A stretch of DNA of 64,000 bases from positions 965,598 through 1,029,597 of the forward strand of contig NZ_KI911563.1 of NCBI RefSeq assembly GCF_000515335.1. Reading direction: 5' to 3'. The stretch is from Cohnella panacarvi Gsoil 349. GTDB taxonomy: Bacteria > Bacillota > Bacilli > Paenibacillales > Paenibacillaceae. Below are positions 25,608 through 34,410 of this stretch, piece by piece. The position numbers were made by a program, and so were the translations under genes. Position 1 is the stretch's first letter. Each line of letters starts with the position of its first letter. A model generated the notes under the pieces. It was not told where the DNA came from, did not search any database, and worked only from the letters and a program-made list of their open reading frames with translations.

Positions 25608-25630
25608 TGAACCGGACGAAACGTTCAAGT

Positions 25631-26494
25631 TCAGGCTTCCCCGCGACGAAAATTCGTTGCGGCTTCCTCTACGGTCTTCTGAATGAGAGAGGGCATCTCG
25701 ACCTCGAGGAATCGGCTCCTGTCCTCATTCATGGTTGCTTGGCCCGCGCTGCGCCACAGCGCCAGAAATTCGATATTGCCTTCTCCGCCGGTAATCGGAG
25801 AGAAGGTGAGTCCCTCCAACCGGAAACCAAGCTCGTACGCGAACGAGAGCACCTCGCGCAGCACGTTCGCATGAACGGACGAATCGCGGATGACGCCCGA
25901 CTTGCCGACATGTTCCCTGCCGGCCTCGAACTGCGGCTTGATCAGGGCTACCGTCGTTCCGCCCGTCTCGAGCATTTGCGCAAGCACCGGCAGAATCAGC
26001 TTCAGGGAAATGAAGCTGACGTCGATCGACGCGAAGCCGGGCCGATCCGCGTCCAGCTGATCCAACGTCATGTGCCGGAAATTCACCCGCTCCATGACGC
26101 GCACTCGTTCGTCTTGCCTCAGCGACCAATCGAGTTGGTTGTACCCGACGTCGATGGCGTACACGAGCTTCGCTCCGTGCTGGAGCGCGCAATCCGTAAA
26201 GCCGCCCGTCGAAGAGCCGATATCCAGCATCACGGCGTCCTTCAAATCCAACCCGAAGGTACGAATCGCCTTCTCGAGCTTTAACCCGCCGCGGCTCACG
26301 TACGGATGAGGCGCACCTTTCACCGTTAGCGCGGAATCGCGAGGTACCTTGGTGCCCGCTTTATCGACGCGTTCGGTACCGATGTAGACGAGGCCTGCCA
26401 TGATGGCCGCCTTCGCTTTCTCCCTGCTGTCGAAGTATCCGAGCTCGAGCAGCAGCACGTCCAGCCGCTCTTTGGTCGCGGTCGTCTTCTCCAT
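25631..26494 (-). CDS. tlyA: TlyA-family rRNA 2'-O-methyltransferase (YqxC)
   Basis: The N-terminal S4 RNA-binding domain covers about 8-68 (RLDVLLLELGYFDSREKAKAAIMAGLV) and the FtsJ-like SAM-dependent methyltransferase domain about 80-260, with the SAM motif MLDIGSSTGGFTDCAL near 89-104, SIDVSFISL near 155 and IKPQFEAGR near 185. TlyA enzymes 2'-O-methylate cytidines of 16S and 23S rRNA. Its ATG shares bases with the dxs stop (TGATG), so translation is coupled. The dxs-tlyA-argR-recN order is conserved in Bacillus. The exact methylation site is not predictable here. Confidence 0.93.
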   Translation of the reverse strand: MEKTTATKERLDVLLLELGYFDSREKAKAAIMAGLVYIGTERVDKAGTKVPRDSALTVKGAPHPYVSRGGLKLEKAIRTFGLDLKDAVMLDIGSSTGGFTDCALQHGAKLVYAIDVGYNQLDWSLRQDERVRVMERVNFRHMTLDQLDADRPGFASIDVSFISLKLILPVLAQMLETGGTTVALIKPQFEAGREHVGKSGVIRDSSVHANVLREVLSFAYELGFRLEGLTFSPITGGEGNIEFLALWRSAGQATMNEDRSRFLEVEMPSLIQKTVEEAATNFRRGEA

Positions 26495-28389
26495 CAGGTC
26501 GCACGCTGCCTTTGGCGCACGGCGAGCGTGCTTAGTTGTCTTGCGACGGCTTCAGCGGTTAAGCCGCATTGCGCGCGCTGTTCTTTAATCGATGCATGCT
26601 CGATGAACAGGTCAGGAACGCCGGCAAGATGGACCTGCACGGAATGCACGTTGTTCTGCGCGTAAAATTCCATAACGGCGCTGCCTAATCCGCCTTGCAT
26701 CGAGCCTTCTTCAAGCACGAGCAGCGGCATATGCTCCTTCGCTAACGCTAGCAGCATCGTCTCGTCGAGCGGTTTAATGAATCTGGCATTAATGACGCGG
26801 ATGTTCAATCCTTCGCGGCGCAACAGCTCAGCCGCTTCTTCGGCCGCCTGCACCATCGGTCCGATGGCGATGATCGCCGCATAGTCGCCTTCGCGCACCG
26901 TCTCCCAAGTTCCGATCTCGATCGGAACAAGCGGCGCGTCGACGGGAGCTCCCGTGCCTTGAATGCGGGGATAACGAACGGCTATCGGCCCCCGTTCGTA
27001 ATCGACGGCCGTCTTCATCATATTGCGAAGCTCCTGCTCGTCTTTCGGCATCATGATAACCATGTTCGGAATATGTCTTAGGAACGCGATATCGTATACG
27101 CCTTGATGCGTTTCGCCATCCGCCCCGACCAATCCCGCCCGGTCGATCGCGAAGATCACGTTCAAATTCTGCCGGCAAATATCGTGCACGACTTGATCGT
27201 ACGCGCGTTGCAGGAAAGTCGAGTATACCGCGAATACCGGCTTTACCCCTTCCATCGCAAGCGCAGCCGACATCGTTGCCGCATGCTGCTCGGCGATGCC
27301 GACGTCGAACATGCGATCCGGAAACTTCTTGGCGAACTTCAACAGTCCGGAACCTCCCGGCATAGCCGGGGTAACCGCCACGATCCGTTCGTCCTGCTCC
27401 GCAAGCTCGATCAGCGTATTGCCGAACACCTCGGTATACATCGGCGGTCCGACAGGCTTCACGACTTGACCGGATTCGATCTTGTATGCGCCGGATACGC
27501 CGTGCCACGCATGCGAGTCTGCTTCCGCGGGCGAATAGCCTTTGCCCTTCGTCGTCAGCACGTGGACGAGCACGGGGCCGTTCACGCTATCCGCCTGTTT
27601 GAACGTCTCGAGCAGCTTCGGAATGTCGTGGCCGTCGACCGGCCCGAAATATTTGAGACCGAATTCCTCGAACAGCATGCCGTCGGGCGTAATCAAGTAT
27701 TTAAGGCTGTCCTTGACGCGCTCGGCCGTTCTCGCGAGCTTCCCGCCGATCGCCGGAATTTTGCGAAGCAGCCAATCGAGCTCGTCTTTCGCTTTGCGAT
27801 ATATTTTCTCCGAACGAACTTTGCCCAAATAATTATGAATGGCGCCGACGTTCGGAGCGATCGACATTTCGTTGTCGTTCAAGACGACCATCAGTTGGCG
27901 TTTCTCGTCGCCGATATGGTTAAGAGCTTCGAGCGCCATGCCGCCGGTGAGAGCGCCGTCTCCGATAATCGCGATGACTTTGTTCGACTCGCCCTTCAGA
28001 TCGCGCGCCAAAGCCATCCCCATGGCTGCGGACAACGAGGTGCTGCTATGGCCCGCTTCCCAGACGTCGTGTTCGCTTTCGTTGCGTTTCACGAACCCGC
28101 ACAAGCCGTCTTTCTGACGGAGCGTATCGAACCGGTGCTTGCGACCGGTCAACATCTTATGCACGTAGGCTTGGTGCCCCACGTCGAAAATCAATTTGTC
28201 TACCGGGCTATTATATCGATAATGCAGGGCGAGCGTAAGCTCAACGACCCCTAGATTCGGAGCGAGATGTCCGCCGGTCGCGGACAATTTTTGAATGAGA
28301 AAATGCCGAATCTCTTCCGCCAGTTGAGGAAGTTCGGGCAACGCCAAATTCTTAAGATGTGACGGACTGTCGATTGTGTCGAGCAGCAA
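26494..28389 (-). CDS. dxs: 1-deoxy-D-xylulose-5-phosphate synthase
   Basis: TPP enzyme that joins pyruvate and glyceraldehyde-3-phosphate, the first step of the MEP isoprenoid pathway. It has HVGHQ-type [11 protein letters not shown] near 65, the TPP-binding [15 protein letters not shown] near 145-159, the GxGxxP-like segments of the second domain, and the transketolase motif region [15 protein letters not shown] near 420. Length is 631 residues. I chose TTG 28389 because a TATAAT promoter box lies at 28427-28432, inside the longer frame, and GGGGA precedes the TTG. The neighbouring ispA works in the same pathway. Confidence 0.96.
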   Translation of the reverse strand: MLLDTIDSPSHLKNLALPELPQLAEEIRHFLIQKLSATGGHLAPNLGVVELTLALHYRYNSPVDKLIFDVGHQAYVHKMLTGRKHRFDTLRQKDGLCGFVKRNESEHDVWEAGHSSTSLSAAMGMALARDLKGESNKVIAIIGDGALTGGMALEALNHIGDEKRQLMVVLNDNEMSIAPNVGAIHNYLGKVRSEKIYRKAKDELDWLLRKIPAIGGKLARTAERVKDSLKYLITPDGMLFEEFGLKYFGPVDGHDIPKLLETFKQADSVNGPVLVHVLTTKGKGYSPAEADSHAWHGVSGAYKIESGQVVKPVGPPMYTEVFGNTLIELAEQDERIVAVTPAMPGGSGLLKFAKKFPDRMFDVGIAEQHAATMSAALAMEGVKPVFAVYSTFLQRAYDQVVHDICRQNLNVIFAIDRAGLVGADGETHQGVYDIAFLRHIPNMVIMMPKDEQELRNMMKTAVDYERGPIAVRYPRIQGTGAPVDAPLVPIEIGTWETVREGDYAAIIAIGPMVQAAEEAAELLRREGLNIRVINARFIKPLDETMLLALAKEHMPLLVLEEGSMQGGLGSAVMEFYAQNNVHSVQVHLAGVPDLFIEHASIKEQRAQCGLTAEAVARQLSTLAVRQRQRAT

Positions 28390-28426
28390 ATCTGTTCCCC
28401 GCTTTCCTCGGATGGGTAATACGACT

Positions 28427-28455
28427 ATTATACCATAACGCCAAACAATGCCCAA
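28427..28455 (-). promoter_or_regulatory. Sigma-A-type promoter of dxs
   Basis: TTGGGC, a 17-base spacer and a perfect TATAAT are read on the minus strand, about 38 bases before the TTG start. Confidence 0.8.
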
Positions 28456-28803
28456 ACCCGTTCTGACAATCGTCGAGCGCGAAGCGCGAACGTCATGACG
28501 AAGGAGCTGTGCCGAAAGCGATTAAATTCCCATACCTTAGAAGAACGCCTACACCCGATTTCCGCCTCAACCTCAACTGCATGGAGTACGGCTAGCTATC
28601 GCAATATCGTCATTTATCTACTGAATACCTGCATTGAATGCATCTCATAATTGTCGAAACCGTCAGTACTCTCGTTTTCCACCCAAATACCTGCGCTTCG
28701 TACCGTTTACAGGTCAAGGAGTATCCCTTCCACTGGATATCTGCCATTCATGCAGTTAGTGCCGAGTAATGACGCCGCATTGGCCTGGTGGATTTCGATG
28801 ATC
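28456..28803. repeat. Gene-free gap with diverged AATACCTGC repeats
   Basis: No gene is supported. Units beginning near 28624 (AATACCTGCATTGAATGCAT), 28685 (AAATACCTGCGC) and 28736 (GATATCTGCCATTCATGCAG) recur every 50-60 bases, and a fourth, weaker one lies near 28574. They have the period and partial symmetry of the repeats at 19.95-20.13 kb and may be the same family. Confidence 0.5.
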
Positions 28804-28852
28804 AAAAAAAAAGAGGCGTCCCTCGGGTCGATTCGACTCAGGGATACCTCTT
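28804..28852 (-). terminator. Intrinsic terminator of the nusB-ispA operon
   Basis: The arms AAGAGG...TCCCT and AGGGA...CCTCTT form an interrupted 18-base stem and are followed by nine T on the minus strand. Confidence 0.88.
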
Positions 28853-28857
28853 AACGG

Positions 28858-29769
28858 CTAGTGATCGCGCGACAATAAATAATCCGCGATCTGACGCAGC
28901 CTGTCCGGCATCGCCAGTCCGGCGCCGCCAAGCGCATCGTTCGCTTCTCTCGTCAGCATTGCCACGCGTTCGCGGCTCGCATCCAGGCCGATCAAATACG
29001 GATACGTCACTTTCTGTTGGCGCTCGTCGCTTTTGACCGGTTTACCCAGCTTGGCCTCATCCCCGGTCAAATCCAATATATCGTCTTGGATTTGGAACGC
29101 CAGCCCGACGTTACGCCCGAACAGCTCGAGCGCGTCGAGCTGACTGTCGCTGGCTTCGGCGGCATGGCCGCCGGCTCTTAAGCTGAACGCGATCAGATCG
29201 CTTGTCTTATGGAGATGAATGAACTCCAGCTGGTCCAGCGTCGTTACGCCTTGCTCGCCGAGCATGTCCGCGACTTGGCCGCCTACCATCCCCGCCAGTC
29301 CCGCGAATCGGGACAGTTCCGCGACGACGGAGAGCGCGCGGTCGGCGGGAACGCCGTGCCTGACGGCTCCCGAAGCGACATGAAACGCATGCGTCAGCAA
29401 ACCGTCACCGGCTAATATCGCCATCGCCTCGCCGTGCGCTTTATGGTTCGTAAGCCGCCCGCGGCGATAATCGTCGTCGTCCATCGCGGGCAGATCGTCA
29501 TGAATAAGCGAATACGTATGGATCATCTCGATCGCCGCCGCGAACGGCATCGCTCTTGCCGAAGCCGCTTCGTCCCCCGCAACCGCTTCGGCGGACGCAA
29601 GCACGAATATCGGGCGCAGCCGTTTGCCGCCCGCGAGCAGCGAATAGTCCATCGCTTCTTTCAGCTTCGAGGGAATTTCCCATTGCTGCGGATATACGGA
29701 CAATAATGCCTGTTCCACTTTATCTCGTTGCGATTGTAAATAGGTATGCAAGCTTTCTGACATCGTCAC
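28858..29769 (-). CDS. ispA: Polyprenyl synthetase, farnesyl-diphosphate synthase type
   Basis: It condenses DMAPP/GPP with IPP to farnesyl diphosphate, the precursor of undecaprenyl phosphate and quinones. The first Asp-rich motif is DDLPAMDDDDYRRGR near 89-103 and the second is DDILDL near 232-237. GGKRLRP lies near 47. The 303-residue length and the residues before the first Asp motif fit the short-chain (C15) class. The frame opens with GTG at 29769, seven bases after GGGG; ATG 29763 is an alternative. It follows xseB by 16 bases in the nusB-folD-xseA-xseB-ispA run. Confidence 0.94.
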   Translation of the reverse strand: MTMSESLHTYLQSQRDKVEQALLSVYPQQWEIPSKLKEAMDYSLLAGGKRLRPIFVLASAEAVAGDEAASARAMPFAAAIEMIHTYSLIHDDLPAMDDDDYRRGRLTNHKAHGEAMAILAGDGLLTHAFHVASGAVRHGVPADRALSVVAELSRFAGLAGMVGGQVADMLGEQGVTTLDQLEFIHLHKTSDLIAFSLRAGGHAAEASDSQLDALELFGRNVGLAFQIQDDILDLTGDEAKLGKPVKSDERQQKVTYPYLIGLDASRERVAMLTREANDALGGAGLAMPDRLRQIADYLLSRDH

Positions 29770-29785
29770 GCGATTTCCCCTATTC

Positions 29786-30061
29786 CTAACTGTCGCTTTG
29801 CGCCGGCACGAACGGCTTGCGCCCGAGGCCGCTTTCGCCTTCGACTAGAATCTCGATCCGCCGTTCGACCTGCTCTAACTTCTGTCCGCACAGGCTCGAT
29901 AACCGCATGCCTTCCTGGAACAGCTCGATCGCCGTTTCGAGAGGCACGTCTCCGCTTTCCAGCTTCGACACGATCGACTCCAATGATTCCATCGCCTGCT
30001 CGAAAGTGATGCTCGCTTGTTCCTCCGTTGCGGCAACGTTCAGCTCGTCTTTACTAGCCAT
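29786..30061 (-). CDS. xseB: Exodeoxyribonuclease VII small subunit
   Basis: The 91-residue helical subunit of ExoVII. The family stretch ITFEQAMESLESIVSKLESGDVPLETAIELFQEGMRL is at about 18-54 and is followed by a coiled helix that binds XseA. ATG 30061 was chosen as the only start with a nearby ribosome site (GAGGATG). It overlaps the xseA stop by eight bases, so the subunits are coupled. Confidence 0.95.
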   Translation of the reverse strand: MASKDELNVAATEEQASITFEQAMESLESIVSKLESGDVPLETAIELFQEGMRLSSLCGQKLEQVERRIEILVEGESGLGRKPFVPAQSDS

Positions 30062-31415
30062 CCTGAACATCCTCCCCTTCGATTCCCCATACTTGACAGC
30101 TTAGCTTCCCGTCCGTCAGCTTCACGCGAACCAAATCTCCCGGCTGAACGCTTTCGATCGATCTGACGAGCGACCGTTCCCGTTCGTCGTAGACGAGACT
30201 GTATCCGCGAGCCATGACCTTAAGCGGACTTAGCGCATCCAGATGACGTACCAGGGAGCTCCAGCGATTCGCGTTCGTTCGCGCGAGACCGTTCATCGCG
30301 AGCGTCAAGCTTCGCCGGTTCGTATCCAATCTCTGTCTGGCAAGCAAAGCTTGCTGTTCGGGACTCTTCGCTTTTAGATTTGCCGTGAGCCTCGCCAGTT
30401 TGTCCGATTGGCGCGCAAGCTGCGCGTTCATTCTGTAGTCGAGCCTCTCCCTTATCCGATCGAGGCGCTCGGCCTGAACGAGCAAGCTTCGCTTCGGCTG
30501 CATGAAGATCGGCGATTGTCTCGCCCGGCTTAACCGCTCCCGCGAGCGTTCCAACGCATTCCGCAACGAGCGCACGAGCTGCCCGCGCATATAAGCGATC
30601 CGCTGTCTCAGCTCCGCCGCATGCGGGACCGCCAGCTCAGCGGCGGCCGTAGGCGTCGGCGCGCGCAGGTCGGCGGCGAAATCCGCGATCGTGAAATCCG
30701 TCTCGTGGCCGACGGCCGAGATGACCGGAATGCGAGATCCTCGCACGGCTCTCGCGACCGCTTCCTCGTTGAACGCCCACAGTTCCTCCAGCGAGCCGCC
30801 GCCGCGTCCTACGATAAGCACGTCCGCTTCGCCGAGCGCGTTCATCGCCGCGATCGCCTTCACGATCGAAGGCGCCGCCTGCGTTCCTTGAACGGATACG
30901 GGATATAACAGCACGTTCACCGCAGGGTTCCGGCGTTGTATCGTGATGATAATATCCCGAACGGCGGCTCCGGTCGGAGACGTAATGACGCCTACGGTTC
31001 GAGGATAGCTTGGGATCGGCCGTTTGAGCCTCTCGGAGAACAGCCCCTCGGCTTCGAGCTTCCGCTTGAGCTGCTCGAACGCCAAATACAAGCTGCCGAT
31101 TCCGTCCGGCTGCATCGCCGTCGCGTAAAATTGATACTGTCCATCGCGCTCATAAACGGAGATGCCTCCGCGAGCCAACACCTTCATTCCGTCCTTCGGA
31201 GCGAACGGAAGACGTTGGTTGTAGGAGGCAAACATAATGCATTTCAAGCGACCGCCTTCGTCCTTAAGCGTAAAGTACATATGTCCGCTGGAATGCCGCG
31301 TGAAGTTGGATATTTCGCCTTTCAGCCATATATCCTGAAGACTCGCGTCGCCCTCCAGCTTCATCTTGATCAGACGGTTAATATCGCGAATGGTGATGAC
31401 CTTTGTCGGTTCCAT
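30054..31415 (-). CDS. xseA: Exodeoxyribonuclease VII large subunit
   Basis: The 453-residue catalytic subunit degrades single-stranded DNA from both ends. The N-terminal OB fold is at about 5-105 (ISNFTRHSSGHMYFTLKDEGG), and the conserved catalytic region follows (GVITSPTGAAVRDIIITIQRR near 137-157; GRGGGSLEELWAFNEE near 203-218; SAVGHETDFTIADFAAD near 234-250). A long coiled coil covers about 265-400 and the tail ends with MARGYSLVY. Start ATG at 31415 follows AAGGAGCC. It sits in the usual folD-xseA-xseB order. Confidence 0.97.
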   Translation of the reverse strand: MEPTKVITIRDINRLIKMKLEGDASLQDIWLKGEISNFTRHSSGHMYFTLKDEGGRLKCIMFASYNQRLPFAPKDGMKVLARGGISVYERDGQYQFYATAMQPDGIGSLYLAFEQLKRKLEAEGLFSERLKRPIPSYPRTVGVITSPTGAAVRDIIITIQRRNPAVNVLLYPVSVQGTQAAPSIVKAIAAMNALGEADVLIVGRGGGSLEELWAFNEEAVARAVRGSRIPVISAVGHETDFTIADFAADLRAPTPTAAAELAVPHAAELRQRIAYMRGQLVRSLRNALERSRERLSRARQSPIFMQPKRSLLVQAERLDRIRERLDYRMNAQLARQSDKLARLTANLKAKSPEQQALLARQRLDTNRRSLTLAMNGLARTNANRWSSLVRHLDALSPLKVMARGYSLVYDERERSLVRSIESVQPGDLVRVKLTDGKLSCQVWGIEGEDVQDG

Positions 31416-31455
31416 CGGTACCGGCTCCTTCCATGCGCGGCGCTCTATGTCCAGA

Positions 31456-32313
31456 CTACGCTAAACCGTTCGCCCGCTTGGCGGATTTGAGCGTGTTCGC
31501 CATAAGCATCGTAATCGTCATCGGACCGACCCCGCGCGGCACCGGCGTAACCCAACCGGCCGTATCCAGCACGTCGTCGAAGTCTACGTCGCCGCACAGC
31601 TTGCCGTCGGGAAGACGGTTCATCCCGACGTCGATCACGACGGCGCCCGGTTTCACCCATTCTTTCTTGACCAGCTTGGCTACGCCGACGGCAACGACGA
31701 GAATATCGGCTTGTCTAGCCATTTCCGGCAAATTCGGCGTGCGAGAATGGCACATCGTAACCGTCGCGTTCTCGCGAAGAAGCAGCATCGATACCGGTTT
31801 GCCTACGATATTGCTGCGGCCGATCACGACGGCATGCTTGCCTGCCGGCGAATTGCCCGTGCGTTTCAGCAGCTCGATGACCCCCGACGGCGTGCAAGGA
31901 AGCAGCGCATCGTCGCCGATCATTAGGTTTCCGACGCTAACCGGATGGAAGCCGTCGACGTCTTTCTCGACCGCGATCGCGTCGATGACCGCTTTCTCTT
32001 CGATATGCTTCGGAAGCGGCAACTGCACGAGAATACCGTGTATATTGGCGTTGCGATTGTATTGGTCGATCAAATCCAGAAGCGCTTGCTGCGAAGTTTC
32101 CGCCGGCAGGCGCACGACCTCGGAATAGTAACCGAGCTGTTCGCAGGCTTTCGCTTTGTTGTTCACGTACACTTGCGAGGCCGGATCTTCGCCGACGAGT
32201 ATGACGACCAAGCCCGGCGTTACTCCTTGCTTTTTCAATTGCTCGACTTCTTGTCGGAGTTCCACGCGAATGTCGTCGGAAATATTTTTGCCATCGATGA
32301 TTCGAGCGCTCAT
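31456..32313 (-). CDS. folD: Bifunctional methylenetetrahydrofolate dehydrogenase/cyclohydrolase
   Basis: FolD oxidises and hydrolyses methylene-THF to 10-formyl-THF for purine and fMet synthesis. Signatures are [19 protein letters not shown] with the catalytic Lys near 56, [10 protein letters not shown] near 98-107 and [14 protein letters not shown] near 165-178. Length is 285 residues. Its ATG shares its A with the nusB stop in TAATG, so translation is coupled. The nusB-folD-xseAB order matches Bacillus. Confidence 0.97.
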   Translation of the reverse strand: MSARIIDGKNISDDIRVELRQEVEQLKKQGVTPGLVVILVGEDPASQVYVNNKAKACEQLGYYSEVVRLPAETSQQALLDLIDQYNRNANIHGILVQLPLPKHIEEKAVIDAIAVEKDVDGFHPVSVGNLMIGDDALLPCTPSGVIELLKRTGNSPAGKHAVVIGRSNIVGKPVSMLLLRENATVTMCHSRTPNLPEMARQADILVVAVGVAKLVKKEWVKPGAVVIDVGMNRLPDGKLCGDVDFDDVLDTAGWVTPVPRGVGPMTITMLMANTLKSAKRANGLA

Positions 32314-32768
32314 TATCGTTCTTCCCCCTGCTTGTTCTCTTCCTTCTCTCTCAACATGCGGCCGAGAACGCCGTTGACGAACTTGCCGTTCTCCGCCAAG
32401 CCGAAATGCTTGGCCAGTTCGATCGCTTCGTTGATCGCGACTTTGGCCGGAACGTCGTCGCGATAATCCATCTCGTACGCCGCTAGGCGCAACACCTGAC
32501 GGTCTACGCGGGACAAGCGATCGACTTGCCAGCCGGTAAGATAGACGGCAAGCTGACGATCGATGCTGTCGCGGTTGCCCGTTACCCCTTCCACAAGCTC
32601 GCGCGTAAAGGCGTCGATCTTGGCTAATTCGCCGACTTCCGCCCCGATTTCGTTCTCTTGGCGAGCCTCGTCCATAATGACGTTCACGGCCTCGTCGCTT
32701 GATACTCCGTTCATTTCCATCAGGTACAAGCTTTGTACCGCGATTTCCCTTGCCAGTCTGCGTTTCAT
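32313..32768 (-). CDS. nusB: Transcription antitermination factor NusB
   Basis: A 151-residue all-helical factor that binds boxA RNA with NusE for rRNA antitermination. The N-terminus [20 protein letters not shown] and the helix [36 protein letters not shown] near 97-132 are diagnostic. ATG 32768 fits homologues; the ribosome site (GGGGGATTCGG) is distant and weak. It heads the run of folD, xseA, xseB and ispA. Confidence 0.94.
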   Translation of the reverse strand: MKRRLAREIAVQSLYLMEMNGVSSDEAVNVIMDEARQENEIGAEVGELAKIDAFTRELVEGVTGNRDSIDRQLAVYLTGWQVDRLSRVDRQVLRLAAYEMDYRDDVPAKVAINEAIELAKHFGLAENGKFVNGVLGRMLREKEENKQGEER

Positions 32769-32904
32769 GAGTTCTACCGAATCCCCCGCTCTTAACTGTA
32801 ACTGATACCCGTAAAAGTAGTATGATGCCCTCGCGAGCAGAAAAAACCTAAGGCGACGCAAAGCCGAAGCTTACCGTCGCCGTTCAAGCCAATAATCGCA
32901 GCTT

Positions 32905-33135
32905 TTATCTCGAGCGCGGCCAACGATCCGTCAACCACTCCGTCAGTCGTTCCCACGGAAGGATCGGCCCTTTGCCCTCGTCTTTCTGCTTGCCTGCCCA
33001 AAAGCCGATTCCGACGATCAGCGCGCAGAAGAGCATGTCCCAAAAACCGGCGAATAAATAGATGATTCCGAATAATAACCCCGCTGCGACTCCGGAGATT
33101 CGCCCGCCGTAATTTTCCCACGCGTATTTCCACAT
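32905..33135 (-). CDS. DUF2273 small membrane protein
   Basis: A 76-residue protein with two transmembrane segments (about 12-29 and 33-48) and an amphipathic C-terminal tail. DUF2273 proteins regularly accompany AmaP and Asp23 family genes, as here: amaP is 11 bases upstream. Their role is not established; an envelope-stress membrane scaffold is the usual inference. Start ATG at 33135 follows AGGAGGCG. Confidence 0.85.
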   Translation of the reverse strand: MWKYAWENYGGRISGVAAGLLFGIIYLFAGFWDMLFCALIVGIGFWAGKQKDEGKGPILPWERLTEWLTDRWPRSR

Positions 33136-33146
33136 GGCGGCGCCTC

Positions 33147-33710
33147 CTATTCCACGCGGCTTTTGAAGGTCGTTGGTGCTTGCGTCAAGTTCGCGATGAA
33201 TACGGACACCTCGGAGACGGGAATTCCCGTCGTCTCTTCAACTTGCTGCGCTACGGTTCGTTGCATGTCTTCCGATAAAGAAGGGATGGAGCTGTCGCCG
33301 TCCACGAAAGCGCGGATTTGAATTTCCAATCCGGACTCGGAAACGCGAACGCGGGCTCTCAGATCCTTGACGCCGCGCGAGCGCGAAGCCGCTTTAAGCG
33401 CAAGGTTCTCCACCGTCTCGACGGAAATCTTAATGTCACCGTGCTCCGTGCGTTGGTTAATGGAAGGCGCCGCGCTTCCGCCGCGGCTAAAGGATACGAT
33501 GAAGAAACGTATGCTGACGAGCAGCAAAGCGATCGCAACGCAGATAACGGTGACTTGAACGGCTTGCGATTCGCCGGTCATATTATCGAGCCAATCGTGA
33601 AGGCCCTTCTCGTTCAATCCGCCGCTGGCAGCGATGATCGCAAAGACCGAGACGATTCCGATCGCGATGCTATACAAGAAAAGCAGCAGCCTGTCCAACA
33701 ATTTAATCAA
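33147..33710 (-). CDS. amaP: Alkaline-shock membrane anchor AmaP
   Basis: In Staphylococcus AmaP anchors Asp23 to the membrane. The 187-residue product has two N-terminal transmembrane segments (about 8-28 and 50-73) and a C-terminal Asp23-like domain (about 90-185), with GDIKISVETVENLALKAA near 93-110 and a TGIPVSEVSVFIANL end. The start is TTG at 33710, eight bases after GGAGG. Together with DUF2273 and the Asp23-family gene at 33876 it forms a compact envelope module. Confidence 0.88.
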   Translation of the reverse strand: MIKLLDRLLLFLYSIAIGIVSVFAIIAASGGLNEKGLHDWLDNMTGESQAVQVTVICVAIALLLVSIRFFIVSFSRGGSAAPSINQRTEHGDIKISVETVENLALKAASRSRGVKDLRARVRVSESGLEIQIRAFVDGDSSIPSLSEDMQRTVAQQVEETTGIPVSEVSVFIANLTQAPTTFKSRVE

Positions 33711-33841
33711 CGGTAGCGTCCTCCCTATTCTCCATAGGCTGTTGGTATCGGAAAAAGCTGAATGATAGCGAAAAGGCCTCTAGCGAGAATCCCTGCAGGA
33801 TCTACTCGTCAGAGGGCCGTCATCCGCATACCGGAAAGGCT

Positions 33842-33873
33842 CCGTCACGGCGCTTCATGCAGCGCCGTGACGG
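33842..33873. terminator. Strong hairpin after the Asp23-family gene
   Basis: A perfect 13-base stem CCGTCACGGCGCT/AGCGCCGTGACGG with a six-base loop lies directly after the yqhY stop. The T tract is on the plus side only, so on the minus strand it may terminate weakly or protect the 3' end. Confidence 0.55.
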
Positions 33874-33875
33874 GT

Positions 33876-34283
33876 TTATCTGACACGAGCGTGCAAATCT
33901 TCTTCGCCGGGCTTATCGCCCTGTTTGAAATGCACGTCGTGTACGTGTACGTTGACTTCTACGACATTCAATCCGGTCATCGTCTCGATCGAGTGCTTCA
34001 CGTTGCGTTGAATTTCCGTCGAGATATCCGGGATCCGCTTGCCGAATTGTACGATGATCGACACGTCGATCGCCGCTTCGCGCTGACCGACTTCCACCTT
34101 CACGCCTTTGGACAAGTTCTTGCGTCCGAGCAGTTCGGCGATTCCCGAGGAAAGACCGCCGCTCATGCCCGCCACGCCGTCGACTTCAACCGTCGCAAGG
34201 CCGGCAATGACTTCGATGACCTCGGGAGCGATCTCGATCGTTCCAAGATCCGTGCGTTCATATTCCGGTGCTATCGTCTCCAT
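33876..34283 (-). CDS. yqhY: Asp23/Gls24 family envelope protein (YqhY)
   Basis: The 135-residue product has the Asp23 fold throughout: LGTIEIAPEVIEVIAGLATVEVDGVAGM near 13-40, KVEVGQREAAIDVSIIVQFG near 66-85 and a TGLNVVEVNVHVHDV end. ATG 34283 is preferred because GGAGGTGG lies eight bases upstream; two earlier ATGs in frame lack this. In Bacillus yqhY sits beside accBC and has been linked to control of acetyl-CoA carboxylase; the same adjacency is seen here, 130 bases after accC. Confidence 0.9.
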   Translation of the reverse strand: METIAPEYERTDLGTIEIAPEVIEVIAGLATVEVDGVAGMSGGLSSGIAELLGRKNLSKGVKVEVGQREAAIDVSIIVQFGKRIPDISTEIQRNVKHSIETMTGLNVVEVNVHVHDVHFKQGDKPGEEDLHARVR

Positions 34284-34365
34284 GCTTGGTTCCACCTCCA
34301 TGTGCCCGGCCAATGCCAAGCTTTCAGCATTTCAGAAGTCCGAGCATTCGCCTTCACTACTAATA

Positions 34366-34394
34366 AATATAGCATCCGCGGATAATTATGACAA
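34366..34394 (-). promoter_or_regulatory. Sigma-A-type promoter of yqhY
   Basis: TTGTCA, a 17-base spacer and TATATT on the minus strand start a unit separate from accBC. Confidence 0.75.
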
Positions 34395-34410
34395 ACGCTT
34401 GGCTCGTCGC

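Noticed and set aside
27103-28254. Plus-strand frame of 383 codons opposite dxs
   Set aside because: Shadow of dxs; composition dominated by Arg/His/Ala.
28651-28854. Plus-strand 67-codon frame before ispA
   Set aside because: Runs through repeat-like non-coding sequence into the ispA terminator.
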